A DNA stretch of 64,000 nucleotides from assembly GCA_034336665.1 (NCBI GenBank), contig JAPFBE010000002.1:13308906-13372905 (forward strand), written 5' to 3'. Every line of letters begins with the position of its first letter. The stretch's first letter is position 1. Below the pieces are notes generated by a model that was not told where the DNA came from, did no database searches, and was given only the letters and a program-made list of their open reading frames with translations. Position numbers and translations under genes: made by a program. This document shows positions 13,959 through 24,300 of this stretch, piece after piece. The DNA is from Luscinia megarhynchos (Eukaryota > Chordata > Aves > Passeriformes > Turdidae).

Positions 13959-14130
13959 GGCTTTTGGTTCATTCTGATGAAGATGTGGAAGCCAGCTCCA
14001 TTACCAAGACAGTGCACAGAGAAAACCAGGGTTTAGGTTTGGTATCTTCCTAAAAGTACTGGGCTTTTTGTTCATTCTGCTGAATAAATAGAAGCCAGGT
14101 ATCCAGGCCCCTTGTTCAGGCAATGCATGG
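13959..14130. repeat. Diverged tandem duplication, about 103-bp period
   Basis: Two copies of a roughly 60-70-bp core lie 103 bp apart. Copy 1 starts with the block at 13961-13976 (cttttggttcattctg) and copy 2 with the block at 14064-14079 (ctttttgttcattctg). Both go on through gaagccag and end in a similar acagtgca / ggcaatgcat segment. The minus-strand translations of the two copies also align (MHCLGNGAGFHIF versus HALPEQGAWIPGF, both followed by RMN.KP), but the frames are short and broken, so I take this as DNA-level similarity. Not a recognised family. Confidence 0.7.
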
Positions 14131-16302
14131 ATTTGAGACGATTCTGTGTTCTTTGATGTTTGAAAGCCGAGCTGGTGATAATAGAACCATCCAATTATGT
14201 AAAAATCAGGAGCTTGAGGGTGTATTGAAGCCCAAGTGAAAACAAATAGAAAAGAATGTCTAGAGATAGGAGCCATTCAGTGTCCATAACTGGCTTGGGT
14301 TCCTTAATTGTCAGACCTTTTCCAGTCCTCAGGACAGATCTAACATGATTAGATCACAGCATCCCCTATTTCACAATATATACTTACTGATAGACACTTG
14401 TTTCCAGTTGAGATTTTTTTTAATAGGTTGTAGTTTTGAGGCTGCCTTGGAATATTTTATATAACATCAGCCACTGCGAAGATTTGTCTATTGTACAGTA
14501 ATTACTTAAATAGGGGATTTCGTATGCTACAGCCAGTGATTCATAAACTGCAGGGTATCTGCAAAAGCAGGCTTTCATTGGGATTATGGGATGTAAAAAG
14601 CCTGAAGGTTTTTGCCTTTGATAGCAGACCTGCCATGGCATTCACATAGGGTTTGTCTAATAAATTGTATTAGTGCTGATAACTTCCCTCCCCCAACTCC
14701 TTACTATTCTGAAGTGTTTGAAAGAAAACTGCTTCTGTGCTAGTTATTGCTGCAGCTATCATTAAAGCATATGTTCAGCAGGCATGCTGTTGACCATGAA
14801 GTGTAAAGGAGAAGTTGAAAAAGTCCTTCAGAAATTGCTTAACATTGTGAAGTTTGCAATGATGTGATTTCTAAGTAGAAATAAGGGAGTTGTGCAAAGT
14901 GTGGGGAAAAGAGCACAACTCAATGTTCTCAATGTCTTCAAGGGGATGTGCTCTCTTATCTTCCATCAGTTTAGGGTTAAGTAGCTAAATCTCCTACCTG
15001 CTTTCGGAAATAGTCTCAGCCACTGACGAAAATGGAGCTACTGATTGATTTAGGGCCTTGTCTAATTTGGCATATCGAATTATTTCAAGCCCACAAGAAG
15101 GAGGAGGACATGCTGATGACAGCATGTTCATGCCTGTGTGTTCAACCAATGTGTTAGACTAGGGATCCGTGCCAGACATAGGTAAGCCTAAAGGTTTTTC
15201 CTTCTGTGAGATCCAGTAGGAACTGGGCAAGGGGAATCGTAAATATTATGATAATGGCTTGCTGCCTGATGAAAATACCTAATTTTTCCAAGGCAAAGAA
15301 GTTTTCTGGTGAAATTTCCTTGCTGAATTTTCTGTCAGCCCATTTCTAAATGTCTGCATGTTTCATGTCATAAAGACAGAAACAGTGGTGTCGTAGTTGC
15401 TCGTGAGTTTTAATTATAGCCAGCAGAGAATTTCAGACATGCTGATGCTTGTTTTTACGTTGGGATCCAAATGGCTGCATTTTGTTTCCAGGGGTTGGGA
15501 AAGATCATTTTCTTAGTCATATTTCTCTGAGATTCTAGAGCTGTGCAGATAAAAACAAAACTGAAAAAGAACCCTTAGTGCTATTAACTCCCTTTCCTTC
15601 TGAAATCATCACAGCTCAGGTAAAGCAGTTCAGTAGAGAGTAAATGCAAGTTGGGGTATGTAAAAGCAGAATGCATATTTGGTGCCTTTGAGATTGTTCA
15701 CTGACTTTTATTGCCATGCAAAAGGGTCACATCAGACATTAGCAGCAAGAAAATTCTAGGTGTCCAGATATCTATGCACCTTGTTCATTTTTGTCTGTGC
15801 CTGTTTTGGGCTGCTTAGTGTGCAGCAGGTTGCTTGCTATTTTAAAAACTCAATAAAAAATAGAAGGGCAGCAAGCAGTGAGTGTATAGCTGTGTTTATA
15901 CTGTGTATGTACAGACAGAGCTCTATATCCTTCACTGAAATCCTCTGTTCAGCAGAGGTTCCTTGGGTTAGGTGCTTTGCAAAGGTTTGGTTTTAAAGTC
16001 CTGTCTGATTCTACTCTCACTATTCTCAGCTTTATTTTGCAGCACTTGGCCATGTAAAGTGATGCTTCCCAAACAGGGCATTGGAGGAGACTCAGCTCAG
16101 CAAAGCTGCAGGTAGACCAGAACTCGTTGCCACTGTTTTCCATATGTTCCTCTCCATGGGGGCCTGACTGGACCTCGACCTGAGAAAGATGCAGAATGGA
16201 AACTTAATGGACAAGCAAGTCCCACCCCCAGGTATAGGAGGCAGCCAAACTCTTTTGTTCTCACTCCCTTTGATTTAGGATGTTTCTGTCCTGGGGGGAG
16301 GA
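14131..16302. other. Non-coding sequence
   Basis: Nothing recognisable as a gene. One possible weak copy of an old dispersed motif lies at 15020-15057 (cactgacgaaaatggagcta then gattgatttagggcc). AT-rich throughout. Confidence 0.5.

Positions 16303-16330
<28 letters not shown>
16303..16330. repeat. (GT)14 microsatellite
   Basis: Fourteen uninterrupted GT units directly after a G-rich segment (ctggggggagga). Alternating purine-pyrimidine sequence of this kind can adopt Z-DNA and is usually polymorphic. Confidence 0.97.
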
Positions 16331-16333
<3 letters not shown>

Positions 16334-16418
16334 ACAGGAAGCACATTCATCCCTTGCTCTGCTAATTCCATGAACACATTTAATGCTCAGCCCTAATCTG
16401 CAACCCTTACAAAAAACC

Positions 16419-16473
16419 CCTTCCCCTATTTCCTCTTTTTTTTTTTCCTTTTTTTTTCTTTCTCTTTTGTTTT
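16419..16473. repeat. Polypyrimidine / T-rich tract
   Basis: About 55 bases of almost pure T and C, including an 11-base T run at 16436-16446. Low-complexity sequence; no adjacent exon is supported, so I do not call it a splice-site tract. Confidence 0.85.
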
Positions 16474-16520
16474 AAGTTAATTCACACTGGTTAATCATTT
16501 TAGAAATGTTTAGGGCTGGG

Positions 16521-16618
16521 ATTGTGAAACCTTTGCTGGCAAGAGTTTTTTCCCCTGGAGTCAAGGAGACTACTCATTAGCATGACTACTTGCCAGCATG
16601 AAGGAGGGATTCACAATC
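16521..16618. repeat. Imperfect inverted repeat, hairpin-forming
   Basis: Left arm 16521-16543 (attgtgaa, then cctt, then tgctggcaag) pairs with right arm 16589-16618 (cttgccagca, then aagg, then ttcacaat). The inner 10 bp and the outer 8 bp are perfect complements; the middle has a short bulge. The loop is 45 bases. The transcript could fold into a stem of about 25 bp. It may be a remnant of a small inverted-repeat transposon, a regulatory hairpin, or chance. No target-site duplication is apparent. Confidence 0.7.
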
Positions 16619-17279
16619 TGGACTTTTGTAGTTTTAAAAATATGTCTCTATTTAGCTGATTTGAGCAGCTGAACAGGGCTAGTTATGGAAATCAGGCTGT
16701 CACACTGGTGTTTTACTTCAAAATGCATCTTTGGAGAAGAAATGTATTCTTGCATAACACACGCACACACGCTTCAACAGTATTTATCTGATTGGTGCCT
16801 ACAATTTCATGTGCAAGCATTGTGTGCTTTATGCCCATTTGTTGATAAATCCCTGTTCTATACCCCTCTTAGCTTATGCACAGTGCAAAAATGTGGGTCA
16901 GTACTGACAGAAAAGCCATTATGAGCAAACTGTGCCAGTCTCTTGGATGTGGGTAGTGCTTGCAGGGCACTTGTTTTTGAGCCCAGTGGGTGGAGGGGGT
17001 AGAAGGTGAGGATTTGGGTATGGTTGAATCTGCAGGACACGAAGGTGGCATGGCTGTACCTCTTGTTCCTGCTTGTAAGAAGCAAAACTCAGAGGAAGGA
17101 AGCCTGGCTCTGTGACAGAAAACCCTGCGCTTTATCTTACACTGGTTCCCTACTGTGAGTCAGTCACTCCCCCTTTTTTTTCTGAGGACAAGTGAAACAA
17201 TTCTGCCTCTGCTCTGCATGGCTAACAGCAGCAGTGACCTTCAGGCTTGCCACTTAAAGCTGGTGTGGGATAATCCCAG

Positions 17280-17920
17280 GGAAATTTCCAAACAACGGTA
17301 TCCTTCCCTTTCCCTGCTGCTCCTCCGCCCCGCTCTGCGCCGTGTCTGCTCTGCAGCCATCGAGTCTGGGCTGCTGGGCTGCTGGAGCACAAGAGTTCCC
17401 TCTTCTGTCTGCCTCTCCCTCCACCTTCCACGAAGCTGGCAGGGGGATTTTTCACCTCCTCACTTTCCTTTTTCCTCTTTGATTAACTTTGGACCAGATG
17501 GCCAGTCCCCAATCTCTCAGCATGCATTTGACTGACAGGAGCCTTTGATAAACCTCATAAGAATGAAGTCATCTTCAGGTCACCTCCTCTGCCTGGCCTT
17601 TAGCATCCCACACATACCACCATTATCTGCTGAATAGGAGACAAAGGAAATTAGCTCCAATTCCCTATCATCCCCATTATTTTCACACTGATTTAAACAA
17701 TGAGGCAATGAGATGCCCTTCACTTTCCTTGGAAAGGTACAAATGTCAGCTGTTAAGAAATGCAAACAAGAGGGTTCCCATGTTAATGGATGGGCTTCTT
17801 TGTAAAGCCATGAAGTGGTAAAGTGGATTTATTCACCGCCCGCCTGGAAAATGCTTAACACACTTCTAAACAAATTCTTTAATGACTTTTATTTTATACA
17901 CAGTGTGGAGTGCTTGAGAA
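17280..17920. promoter_or_regulatory. Candidate regulatory block (locally GC-rich, then enhancer-like)
   Basis: The segment 17310-17450 is more GC- and CpG-rich than its surroundings (ctcctccgccccgctctgcg at 17320-17339). It is followed by AT-rich sequence with features typical of constrained non-coding DNA: aaattagctccaatt at 17649-17663, an octamer-like atgcaaac around 17760, and caccgcccgcc at about 17835. No coding frame is convincing. The call rests on base composition and motif look only; conservation was not tested. Confidence 0.25.
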
Positions 17921-19101
17921 GTCTCATTGTTTTGATCTGGATAGATACAATGAGGTGATATACTGCTCTGTTGTTTTTCCATATGCAATTATCAACTGAA
18001 ATCTTGGAATCTGAATTATTGATAATACAGAAAGGTTTAGCTGTGTATAAATCTGAGTACTGCAGTGTAGGAAACTACCTCAAATTTCAAGTGAGGAAAG
18101 AAATCAGTATACTCTGGACAGAAGACCAAAGTGCATGAATCAAAACATCAACTCTCCAGAGAATTCTAAGTAGTAACCTTATATTCACTTGGCTATTAAC
18201 ATCTTATCTGAGAAGAAAAATAACAATACACCTTAGGAATTATTGCCTATGGGGCAGTTTTAGGGCAGGCATGCTAGAAAATATCTGCAAAAATATTTGT
18301 TTTGATGTAAGTTCTTTCCCAAGATTGTGGTCTTCCACTTGAACTGATTTGACTGTCAGTTAATTCTGGTTTTTTGGCAACTGAAAGTGTCTGGATGATG
18401 GGGTACTTGCCTGAAAATGTTCTCCAGATCACTGGCACACCCAAATACATGGCATACCCAAATGATCAATGGTCTCTAAATTAATGCTTGGGAAAAACTG
18501 ATCCATAACTTGGACAACATTAAGAGATCCAACACTTCATGTGCTTTACATTAAAATATAACTTGTTTTTTCTTTTTTGCTTGCTCTCTCTAGTAAAGCA
18601 GTCAGCATCTTGCCTCCAAAATGGGGGTTCCTACAAAGTCATCTCCTGATGAACAGGTGAAAAGCACCACAAAAGAACGTATTTATGCATTCCACAGCAT
18701 CATGAATGCTGGGTGCTAGAAACTGGGAGCTGCATTCCTGTTGCCCAGTATGAAACAGGAGCAAGGACAGTGTGTCAGGTCACGAGACTGGTGAGCAATT
18801 CTGCACACCTTGCCAAATTGCTAGACCTTGGCTTCCTGTGCAGCCAGCAGAAAGAAAAGTCATCTTGGTGCCGAAGTCAGGCGTGTGGAAAGTCACTCCT
18901 GCCTGCTTGGTGCATTGTGGCTCCTGCTCTCTAGAAGTCTGAATCACTCTTTGCTTATTGACCTTAGATGCCACTGTAGTGAGGGTTTCTACATTGGACT
19001 CTTACATTGAGCAGCCTGAATGTGGTGGCACTGGAAGTGATGGTCTGTGAAGGCCTTTCTGTTGTTTTAATGTCCTAGGTGGTGTTTGCCACGTACCCTT
19101 G

Positions 19102-19166
19102 GCCACTGGTGAAGTCTGGTCTTTTTCTTCACAGTATTATCACAAGTACCTTACTTCACCAGTGGC
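19102..19166. repeat. Perfect 14-bp inverted repeat with 37-base loop
   Basis: gccactggtgaagt at 19102-19115 is exactly the reverse complement of acttcaccagtggc at 19153-19166. The 37 bases between are pyrimidine-rich on the left. A perfect 14-bp stem at this spacing is unlikely at any given place, although some are expected over 64 kb. No terminal repeats or duplications identify a transposon. Confidence 0.85.
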
Positions 19167-20948
19167 AGAGAGAATTCAGATGATGAATTGTCTAGGCTAA
19201 TTTATGCTTCAGGGCACCCCTGGCTACCCTTCAGCATGAACTCTGTGTCTAGAGAATGATTGCAGAACTGGAGCATGAAAGGACATCTAGCTTTTAAGTA
19301 AAGACCCTCTCCACGTGAATTCAAACATAATCTTGCTGCTGAAGGAATATGTTAATATGTAAGTCAGGCAGAACCTGTATTTTTTTGCTTTGTGAGAGTC
19401 TTTTTTCTATGGCTCCTGTTACTGGTGTAAGAAGATCCATACTGTGGTACTGCAGTAAATGATTCCCATTCAAAGCTGGGCATATGAACCAAACAGAATT
19501 CACTAGTTGGGAGAAGTCTTGAGAAAAGTGAGTTAAGCCTAATTAAAGTATTAATTCTTCAATCATTCCTGTAAAAAATCAAAAGAAATGTTTGCTTCTT
19601 TTTTTCCTTCCAGCTAAAAAGCTTCCAGTGTGGCCTGTACCATCAAAGTATTTAAATTGCATAGAAATTATGCCTTGTTCCTCTTTCCTCTATATTCCAT
19701 CTTATGGGGTGAGCCTTAAATCATCACAATTCTATGGGTGCTGACAATAAAAGGACAATCTTCTGCCAGCTCTCAAGAACCTGTAATTCATGTTAGTTTT
19801 TGAAGCATTTGAATAGCTAACACAGAAGGCCAGATGCTTGCTTCCATTTATCAAGCCTCACCTTCTTCGTGCTGTGGTGTTTCTATCTTGATCATGGCTG
19901 ACTTTTCACCAAGTTGCCTTTTTTCTGACCCCTTGACAGTCAATCCCCAGCCAGCCAACTGGCTGAAGGTGGGCACCAGGCTTAGCTAGCTGGAGCACAG
20001 CACAGGAACAGATGGCTTCTGCCCCAGCAGCCTTGGTAGCACTTTAACACTTCTGAAGGCACCTTTGCACTGGTGAGGGTGGGAAGCTCGACACATTCCC
20101 ATGCATCCTGCTGCACGCTTTCTGATTGGAATCTGGAGGAGGAATTGAACTCCTGGCAGCAGTTCTGAACTTGGCAGCCAGTCAGTTTCTTTTAAGGACC
20201 CTGCTGTGTCAGGGTGCAGATCAAGGTGCAAAACCAACCCTCTGAAAAGCTTATTTTCCTTAGATAGGGAAGAACGAGTTGCCTGCAGCTAACCTGTGGC
20301 AGGGACTGAAAACTGTCTGCAGTACTAATTATGGTTTTTTAAGCACCATTCTCTCCCCCAGTTTGTTTTTCTCATACAGCCTGTCACTACTTGGTGTATT
20401 TGTCCATCTCTGCACATGAATGGACACACCAAGAAGATGGGCTGATATACTGGCACCAACAGAGTGTGACTTAGGTTGCATTAACAGAGAAACTCAAATC
20501 AAACCGAAGAGCAAGGACATGGCAAAGCTTCTAATCTCAAGGTTTTGACTTTTGGGGATTTTTAAGCAGAAGTATTAGCTATCTGCAATTCAAAGTGAGG
20601 GGTTGAGGGTGGGGGGCTTATGCTTCCCATTTTGTTTTTAAGAAGGTCACAGTGAAAGCTTGTGATTGAATATTTTGCATGGAACTGCCTATGACAAAGA
20701 GAAAGACAAGGGGTTTGTCAGAGTACTATGAAAAGAGAGAAAGATCTGTGTTAGATTTTAAAGGTATATTTGAAAGAATGAAATAAAAAAATGCTTTCAA
20801 ATCCTCAGGGACTTTGCAATTTATCAAGAAAGACACATTCTTCCTAATGAAAGGTTACTGACCTTCATGAATGTGACAGTTCAATTACAGCCCATTCATA
20901 TGCAGAGCAGTCGTTGATAAAGGATTTAGGAAATGTGACTAGCATAGC

Positions 20949-20965
20949 AAAAAAAAAAGGGGGGG
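20949..20965. repeat. A10-G7 homopolymer pair
   Basis: Ten A followed directly by seven G. Low-complexity, mutation-prone sequence, with no associated element recognised. Confidence 0.9.
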
Positions 20966-21325
20966 AATGTCTAGAAAATTATTTTTTATTGTGGAGCAAG
21001 AAATATAAATAAGATTCAGTCAGGTAGTAGAACCTTTTCTTCTCTGGCCCAGCGACCCATTAGATTTGCTTCAGTGAATACATTGACTTTTTCCTCTTCT
21101 TTTTCTACTAATATTTCTGTCTTTTTAATCCTCTGAACTACTAAACCTAACAAATCATAAAGCCCTTGGGGTGCTGAGATGCAGGGTTTCAAACATTTTT
21201 TCCCTCTGACTGGCAGAGAAAGCTGGAATGTGTCCTAATGTTTTTTTAAGTGCTTGAGTAGTATTTAAACTCTTAAATGGATGGAAAGTTAAAGCAGCAG
21301 CAAATGCACATGCACATACATGTAA

Positions 21326-21369
21326 CCCCCCTTCCTTTTCCTTCCACCTTTTCCTCCCCCTGCCTCCCC
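21326..21369. repeat. Polypyrimidine tract
   Basis: About 44 bases almost entirely C and T (ccccccttccttttccttcc and onward to cctcccc). Such tracts can form triplex (H-DNA). It follows a short CA-type run (atgcacatgcacatac). Upstream of no supported exon. Confidence 0.85.
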
Positions 21370-24300
21370 ACACACTGAGCTTGGCCTCTCCAAGGCTGTT
21401 AATAGCCAAAGCAGATATTGGCTAGACTCTCTGGAGCCAGCCTTCAGCCAGTGGAGGGTGACACCTGTGAGCTGATGTTTGTTGAACTCCTCCAGGTGTA
21501 GGAAAGATGCTTAAATTGACATAAGGCAGGAGCTGTGAAAACAGGCAAGCGTGTTGCTCATATATACACCCAGCTCCCTGGAAGATCCCAAGGCCAAGTT
21601 GTTGCAAAATAACCAGAAAGAAAGAAAGAAAGAGAAATGTTAGCCTTGCTTTGAAGCAATTCCAGATTATCCATTTACCTATCTGCATGCACACACACTC
21701 ATGGATCTGGGCCAATGCACACCTGAAGTGTGCACAGAAATAACTTGAGGTGCACAAGTACAAAACCCATCTTGTGTCTTAAGGTGAAAGCAGGCTGAGC
21801 ACTTGTGGAGTGAGATGAGGACAATCCTTTGAGTGAACCCTCCTTCACAGGTGGTCCTGGATGGAGCAGCTGTGGTGCAGGTTGAGTGCTCAGTACCTCA
21901 CATCTATGCTGGGTCAGGGTTATATGGAAGGCATTGTCTTCCAGAGAGCAACAAACAGATTCCCTGCTTTAACCCAGTGCTTGGATTCAAGAGCAGTCAG
22001 GTGGGTGGGAAGAAGTGCCAACCCTGCCTTTGGAAGCAAGAGCCAAAAGGTATTTCCTTGACCCTCTCTCAGTGCCTGTGAAATGGCACTTCCCAGGCAC
22101 AGGGCTGAGATTTTCAGCACTGCCCAGGCAAGGAAGAGCTGCAGGGATGGAGTCTGTGAGATCTCTCTTATTCTCAGAGGAGCAACTGCAGGGGGCAGAA
22201 GTCAATGCAGAATTCCTTCTACTTCTGCCTTTGACCATGATGTTTTTTGGGAAACCAAGCCACTCTGAGTCCTTCAGGCTGCTGCACAGTCTGTCTCCCC
22301 TGCCTAGGTACCTTCTCTGGGTAAATATCAAGCCCTATCCCTAGTGAATATTTTGAGCACTTTGCTGACTGGGTGCTGAAATTTGTATGTGTTCTCAAGA
22401 AAGTTCCAAGGGGCCTGTTTGGAGGTCCTGTGGTTTTTATCAGCAAACACCCATTGGTACTGACTGCTTTATGGTCTCTCAGCCTCTGTTGGCTCATTTG
22501 GGTTTAGGTGATCATTGTAGAGGAGAGAACACTTCTTTGTCCTTACTCTAATTTTAGATCAAGGGCTGGCATGGAACTGGCTTTGGCAGCATTGAATGAT
22601 AATGTCTCATAGCAATGTATACAAATAAAGTAATCAATCTGTCTTTATTAGTACTTTCAGATGACTTTGAAATCCATAATTGTTAGGTATTGAATTATGG
22701 AAATCATGGTAGAAATTACAAGCATCCCTTTGGAATGGTCATATTCTTACTTCTCTTTTAAGCTGAAGTTCATCTGATCTTTTTCTGAAGGGCTTTTTAA
22801 AGCAGAATTCTTTGTTCTCCTTTTTGTTTGGCACCTACCTGAGACCTTCATGAGGGTGTTAGGAGAATTTCCCAAGAGAAATTAATTTAATATATTCCCA
22901 CAAGGTCTGTTTCCAGTAAATCCATTGATGCAGTGCAGCAGGCAACCAAACATCTGTCTGGGACATTCTGAAATTTTTCACATCCTTCTTGCTTTTCCTG
23001 GTGCCCAGACTGCACTAGCTGCTCTGGGCAAACTCTGACAATCAGATGACCCTCTCCCCTGCCATAGCTTTGAGCTGTCTCAGAGGATACCAAGATTACA
23101 ATCAAAGCCCTTCGTGCACTGGAATTTTCTAGTTGTATGTACACCACTTGCTTCTAATATTGAAAAGAAAAAGAAGATAAAGGGATTGAAAATGTCATTT
23201 TTAAGTTGAGACCTCTTTGGAGTCTGTCTGTGCTGTTAGATTCATTGTAGGCAGGGTCACAATCCAACAGAATAGTTAAACACTGGAATTGCAACATTTT
23301 TGTTTCTGAACTGAGGACTGAAGCAATTATATTTAAATGGAGAAAGTACAAGAACTAATCCAAGGATATTCTGTTAAATTCTGTATGTCATTCCTCAAAT
23401 ATGTTTTCTGCAACCTGCTGTAGTCTATTTGGACAATGAAATGATATAAAGGGTTTACTGGAATTCATCTGGGCTAACCTTTCTGCAATGTTTTGTCTTT
23501 GCCTGTTATAGATAACGCATGTCATCTAAGTTTGGGGATTTTTTTCCCTGTAAGATTCCCAGAACAAGACTGTAAAACATTTGTTACAGAAGGGCTCACT
23601 TTTCACCAGTAGTAAAATGTATTTAGTCTATTTACCAATGACAATCTGACCAACTCATTTTCAGATACCTTCATTTTCATGACAGAATTTAACATTCAAA
23701 TCGAGTTAAAAGCCATTGCTACTGAATGCAAAATAATAATTATCAGTAGCAGCAGCATGAGAACATTTCTGACCACATTAGCTTTGCTGAAAAAGAAAGA
23801 CTTTGTTTTCTGCTTACATTTAATTGGCAGGGTTCCTTCAAAGTTTACTCTTGGCCCTGAGACTTGAGAGTGCAGTCAGGCATGTGGCTGAGAGCAGCCC
23901 TAATAGGCAAGGCTGCATAACCTCACCAGCTAAAGCTCAGGGGCAGAGAGGGGGCTGCTCACCAGGGGAAAAGCACAGAGCGCTGCCGCTCAAGCTAGCA
24001 TGAACTTTACATGCTGCACGCCCTGCTGATTGATTAAAAATGTAGTCATCCTTAAAGGCAAACCTCCTAAGGACTTACAGCAAGTCACAAACACAAAGAT
24101 GGTTTTATGTTGTGCACTTTTATGTGGCAGGCTCTTTTGGGACGAGGACTTTGTTTGCAGTCGGTGTGGGTTGGTTGGTGGCTCCTGTTAGCTCCCTGGT
24201 TGAGGCAGGTTCTCCTCAATCAGTCCACGTGGAAACCAAACTGCACCTGAGCAAACATTGGAAGGGGGAGAAAGAATTGCTTTCAGTTCACAGCCACAAA

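Larger units (their letters stand above)
17921..21325. other. Non-coding sequence
   Basis: No gene supported. A splice-acceptor-like tract (ttgcttgctctctctag, ending near 18594) precedes about 65 bases ending in gaacag|gtgaaa, but every frame is short and unrecognised. The 14-bp perfect inverted repeat at 19102-19166 is the clearest structure. A10-G7 homopolymer pair at 20949-20965 is also present. Confidence 0.5.

Noticed and set aside
18594..18657. Exon-like segment after a strong acceptor tract, with donor-like gaacag|gtgaaa
   Set aside because: Short, no recognisable peptide, donor is weak and one frame starts with a stop.
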